Assembly (NCBI RefSeq): GCF_028009165.1
Contig: NW_026611618.1
Span: 1,426,001-1,490,000 of the forward strand
Direction: 5' to 3'
Length of the DNA stretch: 64,000 nt
Source: Akanthomyces muscarius
Taxonomy: Eukaryota > Ascomycota > Sordariomycetes > Hypocreales > Cordycipitaceae
Made by a program: the position numbers and the translations under genes. A model generated the notes under the pieces. The model did not search any database, had not been told where the DNA came from, and saw nothing but the letters and a program-made list of their open reading frames with translations. Shown here piece after piece: positions 35,601-45,259 of the stretch; the stretch's first letter is position 1, and every line of letters starts with the position of its first letter.

Positions 35601-37306
35601 TGTGGCGCCTCACTCCCAGCTGCCGATATCTGCTGAGGTACTCCGTAGATGCCGCGACTCCCCGACCTTGGCTGCATCTGAGCTCAGCATCTTATCCCGC
35701 CTTTCGCAGGGTTTGCAGCCCATGTGGCCCTCCCCGCAGAGATGCTAACGCCTGCAGCCACGAGAACGATGGGTTAGCAGGCCACGCGGACGAGTTCAAT
35801 TTTCATAAAATGCCATAGTAGCACCGAGAAGCTGACCACTGGTGTCATTGCCATCATGTTATGCAATCGTGTGCACGTCTATACTGGCGGCGGCGCAGAT
35901 CGCCAGGCAATTTTCTCACGGCGCGCATAAGCGTCCCTTGCATGTGGCAGCGCAAGGCTCGCACCACCGAGCCACACTTGCCACACTCATCTTTTCCAAC
36001 TCCACCGTGAGACGGCCTAGAAACGGTATCCAGAAAAGGAACAAGGGAGCAAATTCTATGTCTAATGGTCTACCCGCACCCACTGCAGCCGGTGGATAAT
36101 CCGGCGTCTTCTCGGTCTTGTCTGCCCTCGGAGGACATGTCAACTCCGTAGCTGGACAGCCTCGGGAGTGATCAGCAGGCGACAAGGAACTCGGTTACCA
36201 ATGAAAATGAACACAATGAGAGCGGTTACAGCCAAGCACAGACACAGTAACGAAAACGGGGAGGGGAGTCGATGCAACGTGTGCTAAAGAGGAAGGCAGT
36301 CCAAAGGAAACCCTGTTGTGCGACATGCTTGTTACGGGAATATCTCCGTTTGTGGCCCGGGCCGTCAACTGTCGATCACTCTCATTGCGGTTCCCTTATC
36401 GTTACTATTCGCTTCCGGCATGCTTTCGCTTATTAACACATCTGGGCGTCGTGTCTTGGATCTTGGACCAACTCGTGGCAATCGATTGTTCGTTGTCACG
36501 ATCGGTGATGTCTGGGGCGTGTGCTGTGACGATTGCATTCACAGCTTAGCCGATCACATGCCATGTCGCGCGTTATCGGTTCTAGAGACTTGAACTGTCT
36601 GCAGCACAGGTCGGCATGCATAGCACCGAGCTGGTCCAATGTGCGCAGCTATTATCTGTGTTTGCATGAACCCATGCCTACCCGCTCCGTCATCGTCATC
36701 GCGCCATGGGTTACGTATCTCGTTTCGGGTTCGCTTCGGCATCGCCATCACTGCCGTGGCTGGCTGCTGGCCTTTGTCTTGTCGTATAATCGCGCCACTA
36801 TTATTAAGCTTCCTTGCCGACAAGCTTGTGTTGCCTGAAGATCACCATAGTTCTGTACAACGTCACACAAATACGCAGGAGGATGTAAGTCCATGTAGAA
36901 TATGCTGTGCATATATTCTATGTAATCGGGGGTAGAAGTACAGAACCAGCCGCTTCTCATGCGAATATGAGACGCTTCGTGTAAAAACCAAATGTACAAA
37001 TATCGATCCAATCAGAAACGAAGAAGAACAAAACTGCCGGCCCCCCAAGTGCGGTCTATATGCTGTAAGTGCTCCCTCAAAAACAAAGAATGGGAAAGAA
37101 AAAGTAAAATGCGCGCTAGCCTCTGTATGTGATGATGTATCGGTCCCAAGCCTCTCTCAAATGGAGAAAAAAAGTAGAATAATAGAAAAAACGCCAGGTG
37201 TAGAGTATCCAGGACAAGGAGGTCTATCGAGACATCCAAGCCGGATAGTCTGGGAATAAAATGATAGTATGCGCAGGGGCGGGCGCGCTGTGTATAACCG
37301 CCTCGC
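32620..37306. other. 4.7 kb gene-free stretch
   Basis: The largest gap in the window. Open frames are all under about 230 codons and lack recognisable motifs, and none shows a chain of exons with splice sites. The left 300 bp serves the GH55 promoter. A pyrimidine tract (CCCCCCTCCCCCCTCCCCC) lies near 34521-34540. It may hold long regulatory sequence, non-coding RNA or old degraded repeats. I cannot distinguish these. Confidence 0.4.
32831..32864. repeat. CAGCTG-rich cluster
   Basis: GGCCGCCAGCTGGTCGCCAA followed by CTGCCTGCCAGCTG: two CCAGCTG cores, about 215-245 bp upstream of the GH55 start. It resembles the clusters at 11307 and 21871. Confidence 0.55.
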
Positions 37307-39430
37307 TCAGAAAAAGCCGCTGTCGCGCGAGGGCAGAGCATCGCCTTGGCCGCCGCCGCTGCTCTCGAGCATCTCGACGCCATCGACACCGGCGCCAAAG
37401 TCCATGACGAGAATCTTGGGCGCCTGCCCGGTGCTGACGATGCGGCGGTAGTCGCTCTTCGCCGAGAGGACCCAGCTGGCGTGCCAGCGCGGAAAGTCGA
37501 GGAGCTGGCGGCCCGAGGCCATGTCCCAGACCTTGATGTCGGTGTCGTAGCTGCCGCTGACAAGTCGTCCGCTGACTGAATCAATGTGCAGGCTGCGGAC
37601 GAGGTTGTCGTGGGCGGCGCGCATCTCGTGCACGCAGGCGCCCGTGTGTGCGTCCCAGACGCGAATCATCTTGTCGTTGCCGGCCGAGGCAATGTAGCGG
37701 CCGTCTTCCGAGAACTGCGAGCAGGCGAGGCCCTTGGTGTGGCCGGCAAACTCGCGCACCGTCTTGCCCGTGTCGAGGTTCCAGAGCTTGACGAGGAAGT
37801 CGCCCGAGCAGGAGACGACCGTGTTGCCGCGCATCTGGACGGCGTTGACGGGGCCGGCGTGGCCGCGGAGCTGCCGCACGAGGGTGAGCGTCGCGCGGTC
37901 CCAGACGCAGATGGTCGTGTCCTTGCTGCAGGTGACAATGTGGGCGTCGTCAAAGACGAGGTCGAGCACGGCGGCGCTGTGGTGCTCGAGGCGGCGCAGG
38001 GGGCGGTAGCCGTTCTTGATGCTGTAGACGATGGCGGTGGCGTCGGACGAGCCCGTGACGAGGATCTCGTCGTCGTACTGCAGGCACAGGATCGACGCCA
38101 TGTGGTGGACGTCAAAGGCGGCCACATCGGGCGTCGAGACGACCATGCGGTCGTCGTCGGGGCTCGAGGCGTAGTGCGTCTCGCCGAGCTCGTCGTCGAG
38201 GAGCATCTCCTTGGCGCGCACGACGTCGGGCGGCCCGATGACGAGGTGGCACTCGAGCGTGCGCATGTCCCAGACACGAATCGTCTTGTCTCGGGAGCCC
38301 GAGATGATCTTGTGTTCGTCAAACTGGAGGCAGTACACGCTATCGGTATGCCCGCTGAGGTAGACGGGGTACGCCCGCCCGTCCTCCCAGTGCTGGTTCA
38401 GCTGCCGCCGAACCTGGTACGCGCGCTTCCAGTCGTTGCCGGGCACCGTCTTGGGGATGCCGAGCCTGGTGCCGGGCTGCACGGGGCCGCTCGCCGCATA
38501 CGTCTTGCCCATCTCGCGGAAGAAGGACTCGCGCCAGATGTGCTGGTTTCGGATAACGTCCGCCCATCGCTTGCTGACGGCGCTCAGCTTGGCGAGCGCG
38601 GCGGCATCGAGCTTGGCGAGGACCTGGATGGCCAGCTCCATGGGCAGCGCAGTAATGAAATCCACACGGCTGATGCTGGCCGCGACAGGAGCAGCTTCGG
38701 CGTCGAGGTCGAAGTCAGCGCTGGTGCCTGTAAGAACAATGCCGATCCCGCTTTCGCGATCGTTTCCGTCTTCGCTTGTCGACTGGTAGAGCCATCCGTT
38801 GCGGGCAAAGAACTCGTTTTGCATGGCAGCAGAGGCCTTGGCGGCAGCGCCGCCGTGCTCGGGGATGTAGGGGGGTGCGTCACCGAGCGCGGGAATGGGA
38901 ACGTTGGCCGGTCCTGGCCGATATGGCAGGCTGGCCTGGTATGAAGCATCCAGGCCGTGGACGGAGCGCGTATGGCGGAAGCCGGTGGCCTGGCGCAGCT
39001 TGTTCCAGGTCGAGTTGGCTGTGGATGGTCTCGATTCAGAGTTGTCTTGCTCGTAGATGGGTTCTTCGCTCAGAAGCGACGGGCGGCGGTGCACCATGCC
39101 TTTAATGGAGTGCGACGCGCGTCGAAACATGCCTTTCAGTGCGCCGGCAGTACCGTGGCGTCTATGGTCGGGGTTTGTATATTGATCGTGGGAGTCGTCG
39201 ATGGCATCCTCGTTTGTGTTATAATCGTCGGGGGCGAACAGGGCGCTCTTTGGGCGGCGCCAGGGCAGAGACAGACTGAGGCTTCGCATGCGCTGATCAT
39301 GGGACTCGGGCTGAGCACCTGCAGGGTTGCGCGGGAACGACGACTCGTCGGCAGACTGGGGGTCGGCAGCAGAAAATATCTCCCGCTGGACAGCCGCCCA
39401 GTCAAACGTGCCAGTCGGTTTGGCAGGCAT
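37307..39430 (-). CDS. F-box/WD40 repeat protein
   Basis: A single exon of 707 residues. Residues 1-250 are disordered and basic, with several RR(P/A)S-type sites. An F-box lies at about 256-300 (ISRVDFITALPMELAIQVLAKL..VSKRWADVI). WD40 repeats fill about 345-690, with good blade endings: GSRDKTIRVWD, CSKDTTICVWD, CSGDFLVKLWN, SAGNDKMIRVWD, SGSYDTDIKVWD. By family it is the substrate receptor of an SCF ubiquitin ligase: the F-box binds Skp1 and the propeller binds (often phosphorylated) substrates. It resembles Cdc4/Met30-class proteins in layout, but I cannot assign an orthologue. A segment of about 45 residues (GPPDVVRAKEMLLDDELGE..) separates the first two blades. Confidence 0.9.
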   Translation of the reverse strand: MPAKPTGTFDWAAVQREIFSAADPQSADESSFPRNPAGAQPESHDQRMRSLSLSLPWRRPKSALFAPDDYNTNEDAIDDSHDQYTNPDHRRHGTAGALKGMFRRASHSIKGMVHRRPSLLSEEPIYEQDNSESRPSTANSTWNKLRQATGFRHTRSVHGLDASYQASLPYRPGPANVPIPALGDAPPYIPEHGGAAAKASAAMQNEFFARNGWLYQSTSEDGNDRESGIGIVLTGTSADFDLDAEAAPVAASISRVDFITALPMELAIQVLAKLDAAALAKLSAVSKRWADVIRNQHIWRESFFREMGKTYAASGPVQPGTRLGIPKTVPGNDWKRAYQVRRQLNQHWEDGRAYPVYLSGHTDSVYCLQFDEHKIISGSRDKTIRVWDMRTLECHLVIGPPDVVRAKEMLLDDELGETHYASSPDDDRMVVSTPDVAAFDVHHMASILCLQYDDEILVTGSSDATAIVYSIKNGYRPLRRLEHHSAAVLDLVFDDAHIVTCSKDTTICVWDRATLTLVRQLRGHAGPVNAVQMRGNTVVSCSGDFLVKLWNLDTGKTVREFAGHTKGLACSQFSEDGRYIASAGNDKMIRVWDAHTGACVHEMRAAHDNLVRSLHIDSVSGRLVSGSYDTDIKVWDMASGRQLLDFPRWHASWVLSAKSDYRRIVSTGQAPKILVMDFGAGVDGVEMLESSGGGQGDALPSRDSGFF

Positions 39431-41749
39431 CTTTGGGCTCGTGCTATTCAGAAGTTTGCAAGGCGGGCTGTGCCGACTGCGGCGGGCGAGGGAGGCTGCG
39501 AGGCGTCAAACGTCGCAAAGCGTCGTCAAAGCGAATGATTGCTGATCGGGCGAACGGTACAACGCTTTGCGTATATCGGTACTAGCAGTGCTTCGATATG
39601 GCTGAGCAAGTAGAGATGAATGAGGCCAGAGAAAACAACACAAGGGGTGGCTAGCGAAAGGGTAGGGGTCGAGGGAGAGAGAGCCGTGCGCTTGGGCAAA
39701 CGTAGTATCGAGTGTAATTAACCAGGGATGGCCAAATGGGTGCGGGCACGGTCGCAGAGCCGGTAAAGTGACTTGCGTAAGTATTCCAAGCTGTCGATAC
39801 AAGCCAACGAGTGATGGGCATGCAGCGAGAAAAAGGTGACAAAAAGATTGAGGCCGCTCGGAACGTTGTGTTGTGGCGTTTGGTGATGTCCTGCAAGGGA
39901 GGACAATCGGTTTCGGGGGGCGGTAGATTGGCTACACGAGCAAGGCGGAACGCCAGTTCAGCGGAAAGATGAATTGGTGTGCGCCGTAGGAGTACCTTGG
40001 AGAGACAAGACGGAAAAGACAGAGCGCAAGGTGGAAGAAGAAGTTGAGAAATGAAAGAAAAGGGAGCGTTGAGAGTGAGGTGAAGATCTAGTTACGGGAA
40101 AAAAAGGCGGCGATGACAATAACAATACATGGGTGGGTTGGCTGCAAGCCTGCAAGCCACTCGAGGACCACGACGGGGAACGGGTGTCACTAAGAATAAC
40201 CCTGAATGGCTACAGTGGATATATTTCAGTGGGCTTCAGGGTAAACTTTTTTTTGTTGTTCGAGGGCTTCCAGGGGACCTTCTGGCTATTTTAGGGGGTT
40301 TTGGCCGCTGAGGCCTTCTGGAGGGCCCCGGCTTGCTTGCCATGATTCTCTCCACAAGTGGCCCAGCCCAGTGGGGTCTTGCGATTACTCGCACCTGCAA
40401 CCACTGTAACTGTATCCGTACTTGTAAGTACCGAGGGAGGCCGATCTTTTCCCTGCGCCAACCACGAACGGGGGTATTTTTTTTCAATCGTTCAGACGGC
40501 TTCCCCAGCTTCCATCAACCCGGATTTTTTTGTTATTTTTTACTGGACTCCAATCGGCTGTGGAGTTGCACAAGGGCTTACCTGTTCACACCCCAGACTG
40601 CCGGGGGACACCTCGAGATGAATGAGCGTAGGGTAGCATGGACAACTTGCAAAGCAGCCCAGAAAGACTGCTGGAAAATACCATCTCACCGACACTGCAT
40701 GTGGCGCTTTTCAATCATACAGGAACAAAGCCGAGAGGGTTGCATCCGCAGGACTCTTGAGGGAAAAAGTGTCGGACCCATTTCCGTCTTCTGGCATTGG
40801 CCGCCGGCAGGTGGCAAACATCAGCCGAACCTTTGAAGCGGTGGCAATCGACTGCACGGACAGAAACCGCTCTTTTAAGAATCATCTTTCAACTACTCAC
40901 TGGCAGCAAACTTTTCATCGGCGGGTAGTATTTCTGCAGCATTACGGCGGCCGGTCAGAGGTATTCTTTTCGCCGCCAACAAGATATCCTGAGCTACCTA
41001 CCTACAGCTAGGCGTCGGTAATATGATTGTACCTTTCGCTGGGCACTAAAAGCACATGCCGCGAACCTTGTCTTTCGCCCAAGCCGGACCCCTAATAAAG
41101 ACCTGAACTAGTGGGATCTTGTTAGGCTACAAATTTTCACAGGCCAGCGGCAAGACCGACACGGTGCCATTGGCTGGCGTCATTGGCGGGGGAGGCGGCC
41201 TGGCTGGGCAGCATGGGTGCTGCGAAGTCGCGACAATATTCCTGTCCCTATAATATCAAAATGTGGTGCCACTGTAGATGCTCTCTTCTAGGAATCTGAG
41301 AGACAGAGGTGCATCTTTCTCTGGGCACGAACCACTGATTTAGGTGGCAGTGTTAATCAAACCATGGTGCCCACTCACGGTGTAATGCAGCCATGAACTA
41401 CGCGTCCACACCACAATTGTTACCCAACCAGATGAGGCGCTCATCTGGTGTCAAGTGGCCTCGAATAAAATCTGATCCATCAACTACGCGGCGACATCTC
41501 ATTATATTCCTGATTTCGGAATTCTAACTACCCAGTTCCAGACTCAACGCTGCCCGTAAGCAGCTCAGACTACAAAGCCAGGCTACCCTGTAGCAACTCC
41601 ACCACCTAAAATTTGCTGTCCCATCGTCCATCTCACACACGGTTCACTCGTTACTCAATCGACCTCTCTTCACACGAGCACAACTACCTACGCTCTACCG
41701 TCACTCGAGCCAATTAGAGAGTAGCAACACAGTCGCGTGAAAAAAAAAA
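39431..41749. other. Divergent intergenic region, 2.3 kb
   Basis: Contains the promoters of the F-box/WD40 gene and the DUF7704-like gene. No supported coding sequence; only short motif-free frames. Confidence 0.4.
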
Positions 41750-42247
41750 ATGGCTTCCCCCGCGCCCCAGCGAACAGGCTTCGCCCTGCCTCTGCTCTAC
41801 CGCTTCTTCTTCCTCTTTCTCGAGCCCATCTCAGCGCTCGTGGGCGCCTACTTTTGCCACCTGCGCCAGGCGCGGTACCTCGCGCTCCTCGACGCACCTT
41901 CGGCCGCGGCCACGACCTTCACCACCGGCGCCCTGCCGCTTGGCACGTCGGTGGCGCTGTCGCAGCTGGCCAACATGTACCTCTTCTTCGCCCTCAACGA
42001 GGCCGTGGTGCTGCGCAGCACCAGCGACCTTCGCGTCTGGAAGGCCGTCCTGGCGGTGCTGCTGCTGGCCGACCTGGGCCACCTGTACTCCATGCGGGAG
42101 CTGGGACCGCATATCTACTACGACGTGCTGGGTTGGAACGAGGGCGACTGGGGCAACGTGCCCTGGGTGTACGCGGGTGCGACGCTGCGCATCTGCTTCT
42201 TGGCGGGGGTTGGCATGGGCCCAAAGGCGCCGGTGAAGCGCGAGTGA
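41750..42247 (+). CDS. DUF7704-like multi-span membrane protein
   Basis: A single exon of 165 residues with four likely membrane spans. The N-terminus has the family-like LLYRFFFLFLEPISALVGAY, followed by a loop, QLANMYLFFALNEAVVLR, then VWKAVLAVLLLADLGHLYS and a final span (GATLRICFLAGVGM). I recognise this as the fungal-specific DUF7704 type, of unknown function. An A9-10 run immediately precedes the ATG. The tail ends PKAPVKRE. Confidence 0.78.
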   Translation: MASPAPQRTGFALPLLYRFFFLFLEPISALVGAYFCHLRQARYLALLDAPSAAATTFTTGALPLGTSVALSQLANMYLFFALNEAVVLRSTSDLRVWKAVLAVLLLADLGHLYSMRELGPHIYYDVLGWNEGDWGNVPWVYAGATLRICFLAGVGMGPKAPVKRE

Positions 42248-43923
42248 ATGGACGGCGATGGGCAGCGGGACAACGGGCATGGCAAAGTCGTAAAATGGAT
42301 GAGTGCTTGACCAGCGAGCCGCTGCAAATGAGCTGCGGATTAACAACCGCAAACAGCAGCAACAGCAGCAGCAGCAGAGAGATGGTTCATGGCTGCTCCA
42401 CTGGTATTATTACGAGTGAAATTTTGCCATTCAAATCAGCTCCTGTGTATATCGAATGGCTGGGGAGGGAGGCTCGCTGACATTGATGCTCTATCTGAGT
42501 CAAGCCCTTCAGGGAGACTCATCTGCGAGATTTCGCCTCCTGCACTCGCTGCTCTGTGGGACTAGTTTGGAACAGCCACTCCTAGGCGACAGCGTCTATC
42601 TCAACAATACAATTTTATGGGCAGTTGCCCTTGCCCGTAACTGCTCGCCCCCCCCTTTGACCTACATGCATTGTGATCAGACAAGCAAACTCATACTAGA
42701 CATCATGGTAGCACGGTTGCACGGCCAGATTACAGCCGCGCCCGATGTTATGTCTCTAGCACGGCGGAAAGCTCACGAAAAGAGACAGTAAAAAGAAAAA
42801 TGCTGGGGAACAGGCGATCGGTAGAAATTGATTTGTCTCGGGCTTCTCGTACAGGCTGGCTGGCCATTTCAGTCGGCGGCCTGGCTGCCTATGTTTCCAC
42901 TGTTTACACCTGGGACATGCAGCTGGCTACTGGTGCCGTATTCTCGCCGTCAGAACCTGCAGTGCTAATTCGTGGCAGAATGTCCAAAAATATCTCGTAC
43001 GGGCTTTAGAACCGTACGAAGGACAGGAAAAAATCTTTCTATTTTTTCCTGATTCTCGTTGAGCCAAGATTTGGCGCCACGACACCCTGACGGCAACAAC
43101 GCATCTCGGCCTGATTCCAGACACGCGGAAACATCATATGCAGGAGCCTGCGATGTGATCCTCAGACTGAGTCTTGGAGACCTCGGGGGATAAAATGCTC
43201 GACCGTCGTTGGCCAGCGCTGCGGCTCGTATGCACAAGACGCGGGAAGAATCCCCAGCGACATGCATGCAAGCGGCAGCGAATCGATCGGCCGGGGAGAC
43301 TAAGCCAGTGCTTTATCGGCGCAAATGACCACGAGACAAAGGAAAGGGCTGCATGGCTCAATTTTGGGGTCCGCGATGATGACACGGGAGGGCAGCCCGT
43401 CACTAGTAGTGCCCGGCGCGGCACAGGGAAAAAGCAACTAATCACCTAGCCCTCAGTGCGAGGGAGCGAACAACACCCATCTTTAGTGAGACAGTCTTGC
43501 CCAGTTGCCCTCTGCGGCCAATAACACGCTCCTCGACTAAGAAAACAGTGCATGGCATTGTGCAGAGACAAAGAGAGAGAAAAGAAGGCATCCCTCGTTG
43601 TGGGGGAGCAGACTGCATAGTCCCATAGTGTGCCTGGCCAACAGCGCTGGGCTCGGTGTGATGTGCAGTCTCCCTTACAGAGGCGCCGCAGCAGATGTCC
43701 CAACCCAAAATTAGCAAGGGCAAAAAACATGGAAAAGGAAGCAGAGGATCATGGACTTGTTGGTATATAATGGTCTAGTCTTTCCTCTTTATCTACTCTT
43801 GCTTCATCACACTCACACAGCTCCTTCAAGTTCCAATACCAAAGCTTCCGTCGCTCTCTCCTCACACTCTTTTTACAGCAAGCTTTACCAAGTCTCTCCT
43901 TGACCAATAAACACACCGCAAAA
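42248..43923. other. Intergenic region and hydrophobin promoter
   Basis: 1.7 kb with no supported gene. A CAG/AGC repeat lies at about 42353-42378 in the 3' flank of the DUF7704-like gene. The last 150 bp is a pyrimidine-rich leader with CTTCAAGTTCC and ACAGCAAGC segments, as in highly expressed fungal genes. Confidence 0.45.
43764..43770 (+). promoter_or_regulatory. TATA box of the hydrophobin gene
   Basis: TATATAA, 154 bp upstream of the hydrophobin ATG, followed by a C/T-rich stretch (TCTTTCCTCTTTATCTACTC) likely to contain the transcription start. Confidence 0.65.
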
Positions 43924-44310
43924 ATGCAGTTCTCCATCGTTGCTCTCTTCATTGGCGCCGCCATTGCCACCCCGGTCGCCCTCTCCGGCGAGCTGGCCAC
44001 CCGTGGCGACGGCCCCTGCGGCACTCTCCTCTACGGCAACCCCCACTGCTGCAGCAGCGATGTCCTCGGCCTCCTTGACCTCAGCTGCAGTACCCGTAAG
44101 TTTCCCCTCTCTATCTACAAAGTCGTGGACGTTTCTCCCCACGTCTTAATTTTCTCTCTCTTCTTTTTGGTCTCGGGCTTACACAGAGAAACAGCCTCGT
44201 CCGCCAACGACATGGCCGACCTCAAGAAGTCCTGCGGCGACGAAGGTCTTCAGGCCCGCTGCTGCACGATCAATCTTGCCGGCCTCGGTGTCATCTGCAA
44301 GGCGGCCTAA
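43924..44310 (+). CDS. Class II hydrophobin
   Basis: Exons 43924-44095 and 44189-44310 (93-nt intron) encode 97 residues. A signal peptide (MQFSIVALFIGAAIA) precedes the mature domain with eight Cys in the order C-x9-CC-x11-C-x17-C-x8-CC-x10-C. That is the class II pattern; the fourth gap is one longer than the usual 16. Conserved hydrophobic segments (SSDVLGLLDLS, TINLAGLGVI) match. By family it is a small secreted amphiphile that self-assembles at air-water and hydrophobic surfaces and coats hyphae and conidia. The acceptor site contains two AGs 2 nt apart (ACAGAG). Only the second keeps the frame. The strong TATA box and pyrimidine leader suggest high expression. Confidence 0.95.
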   Translation: MQFSIVALFIGAAIATPVALSGELATRGDGPCGTLLYGNPHCCSSDVLGLLDLSCSTRKFPLSIYKVVDVSPHVLIFSLFFLVSGLHRETASSANDMADLKKSCGDEGLQARCCTINLAGLGVICKAA

Positions 44311-45259
44311 GTGTCGTCGCTGCAGCTGCTTGGTCAGAAAACAAAAAGCGGAAAATCAGTGCTGAGTGGAGTTTCCTTGCCTGAGATATGGCAAGCACCC
44401 CCCTCTCTGGATGGAAGCTGTTTTGACGGACGGAGGATTTCAATTCTTGAACACAGTGTTAAACTGGCGACAAGGCGGCTTATAACAAGCGTGTTTGCCC
44501 ACCCATTACTTTTTTTAACATTTACCTTTTGTATAGACGTAATTTTTGGAGGGAAGGGGTTATCTTGGGCTCACCAACCATTTCAGTGACTTTACTGTTC
44601 AAAGTATAGGACTGCAAAGGCTTGTGGCTCACCCTGGAATCTCCTACAGAGAAATATAAAGACTTTGGAACTTGAGTCAGTACGGGCTTTTTAAATGTGA
44701 TGGTATTAGTGACGCTGCGCCTGAGAGCTCCGGCCCGGAGCCGGATCCCGGACTCCACTTGCCCGTCGTGGTCTACGCAGTTGTGCACAATGCTGCGGCA
44801 ATGTACGCGCTCGAAATGGATAATTTTTATGCATGATAGTTGAAAATCGGCGGAGCCCTCTCAGTTTCTCAAAGATCAAAGTAAACAAATAAATATTATA
44901 GGTGATTTCCACCCTAGCATGGTCTGCGCGCGATGGTGCCCAAGTCACTGACACAGGGATCTAAAGCAAGCTTCTTGAGGATCCTCCGGCACTACTAGGC
45001 CCTTCCCCTCTACTGCCTAGCCTTCACAGGCGCATAGGAAGTTGCGATCGTTCATGTGGGCTACAGAGCAGGTCATGCGATGAGAAATCTGGGGTTTTCT
45101 GTATGCTGGCGAGTTTCGACTCGGTATGAACTGGTGGAGAGGCATGCAAGGACCGAGCGCTGAACTAGGCGACTGAAATTGAGCAAGTATGGGAGCCTGG
45201 GTGTCAGGCGACTTTTTTTATTTGCAAAATTATACAAGCGTCTTGAGCCGTGTTTCTAG
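44311..45259. other. Convergent intergenic region after the hydrophobin
   Basis: 949 bp between the hydrophobin stop and the stop of the beta-lactamase-like gene. AT-rich in its middle; it contains one copy of a dispersed GC-rich repeat. No gene supported. Confidence 0.4.
44721..44796 (+). repeat. Dispersed GC-rich repeat, copy A
   Basis: About 76 bp that aligns with 49191-49264 in the same orientation. Shared blocks include AGCTCCGGCCC, GATCCCGGACTCC, ACTTGCCCGTC and AATGCTGC. The copies differ by an 8-bp and a 6-bp indel plus substitutions. No terminal inverted repeat was seen. Confidence 0.7.

Noticed and set aside
35120..35818. 232-codon plus-strand frame inside the 4.7 kb gap
   Set aside because: No domain, no homologous-looking pattern, unfavourable codon use compared with the real genes, no splice extension.
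37586..38944. 452-codon open frame antisense to the F-box/WD40 gene
   Set aside because: Codon-bias shadow; the translation is Val/Ala/His/Arg-rich and patternless.
44706..44954. Similar short peptides (HDGQV-SG-R-RAGA) read from both copies of the GC-rich repeat
   Set aside because: The 8-bp and 6-bp indels break the common frame between the copies and no start or splice structure is shared, so a conserved small protein is unlikely.
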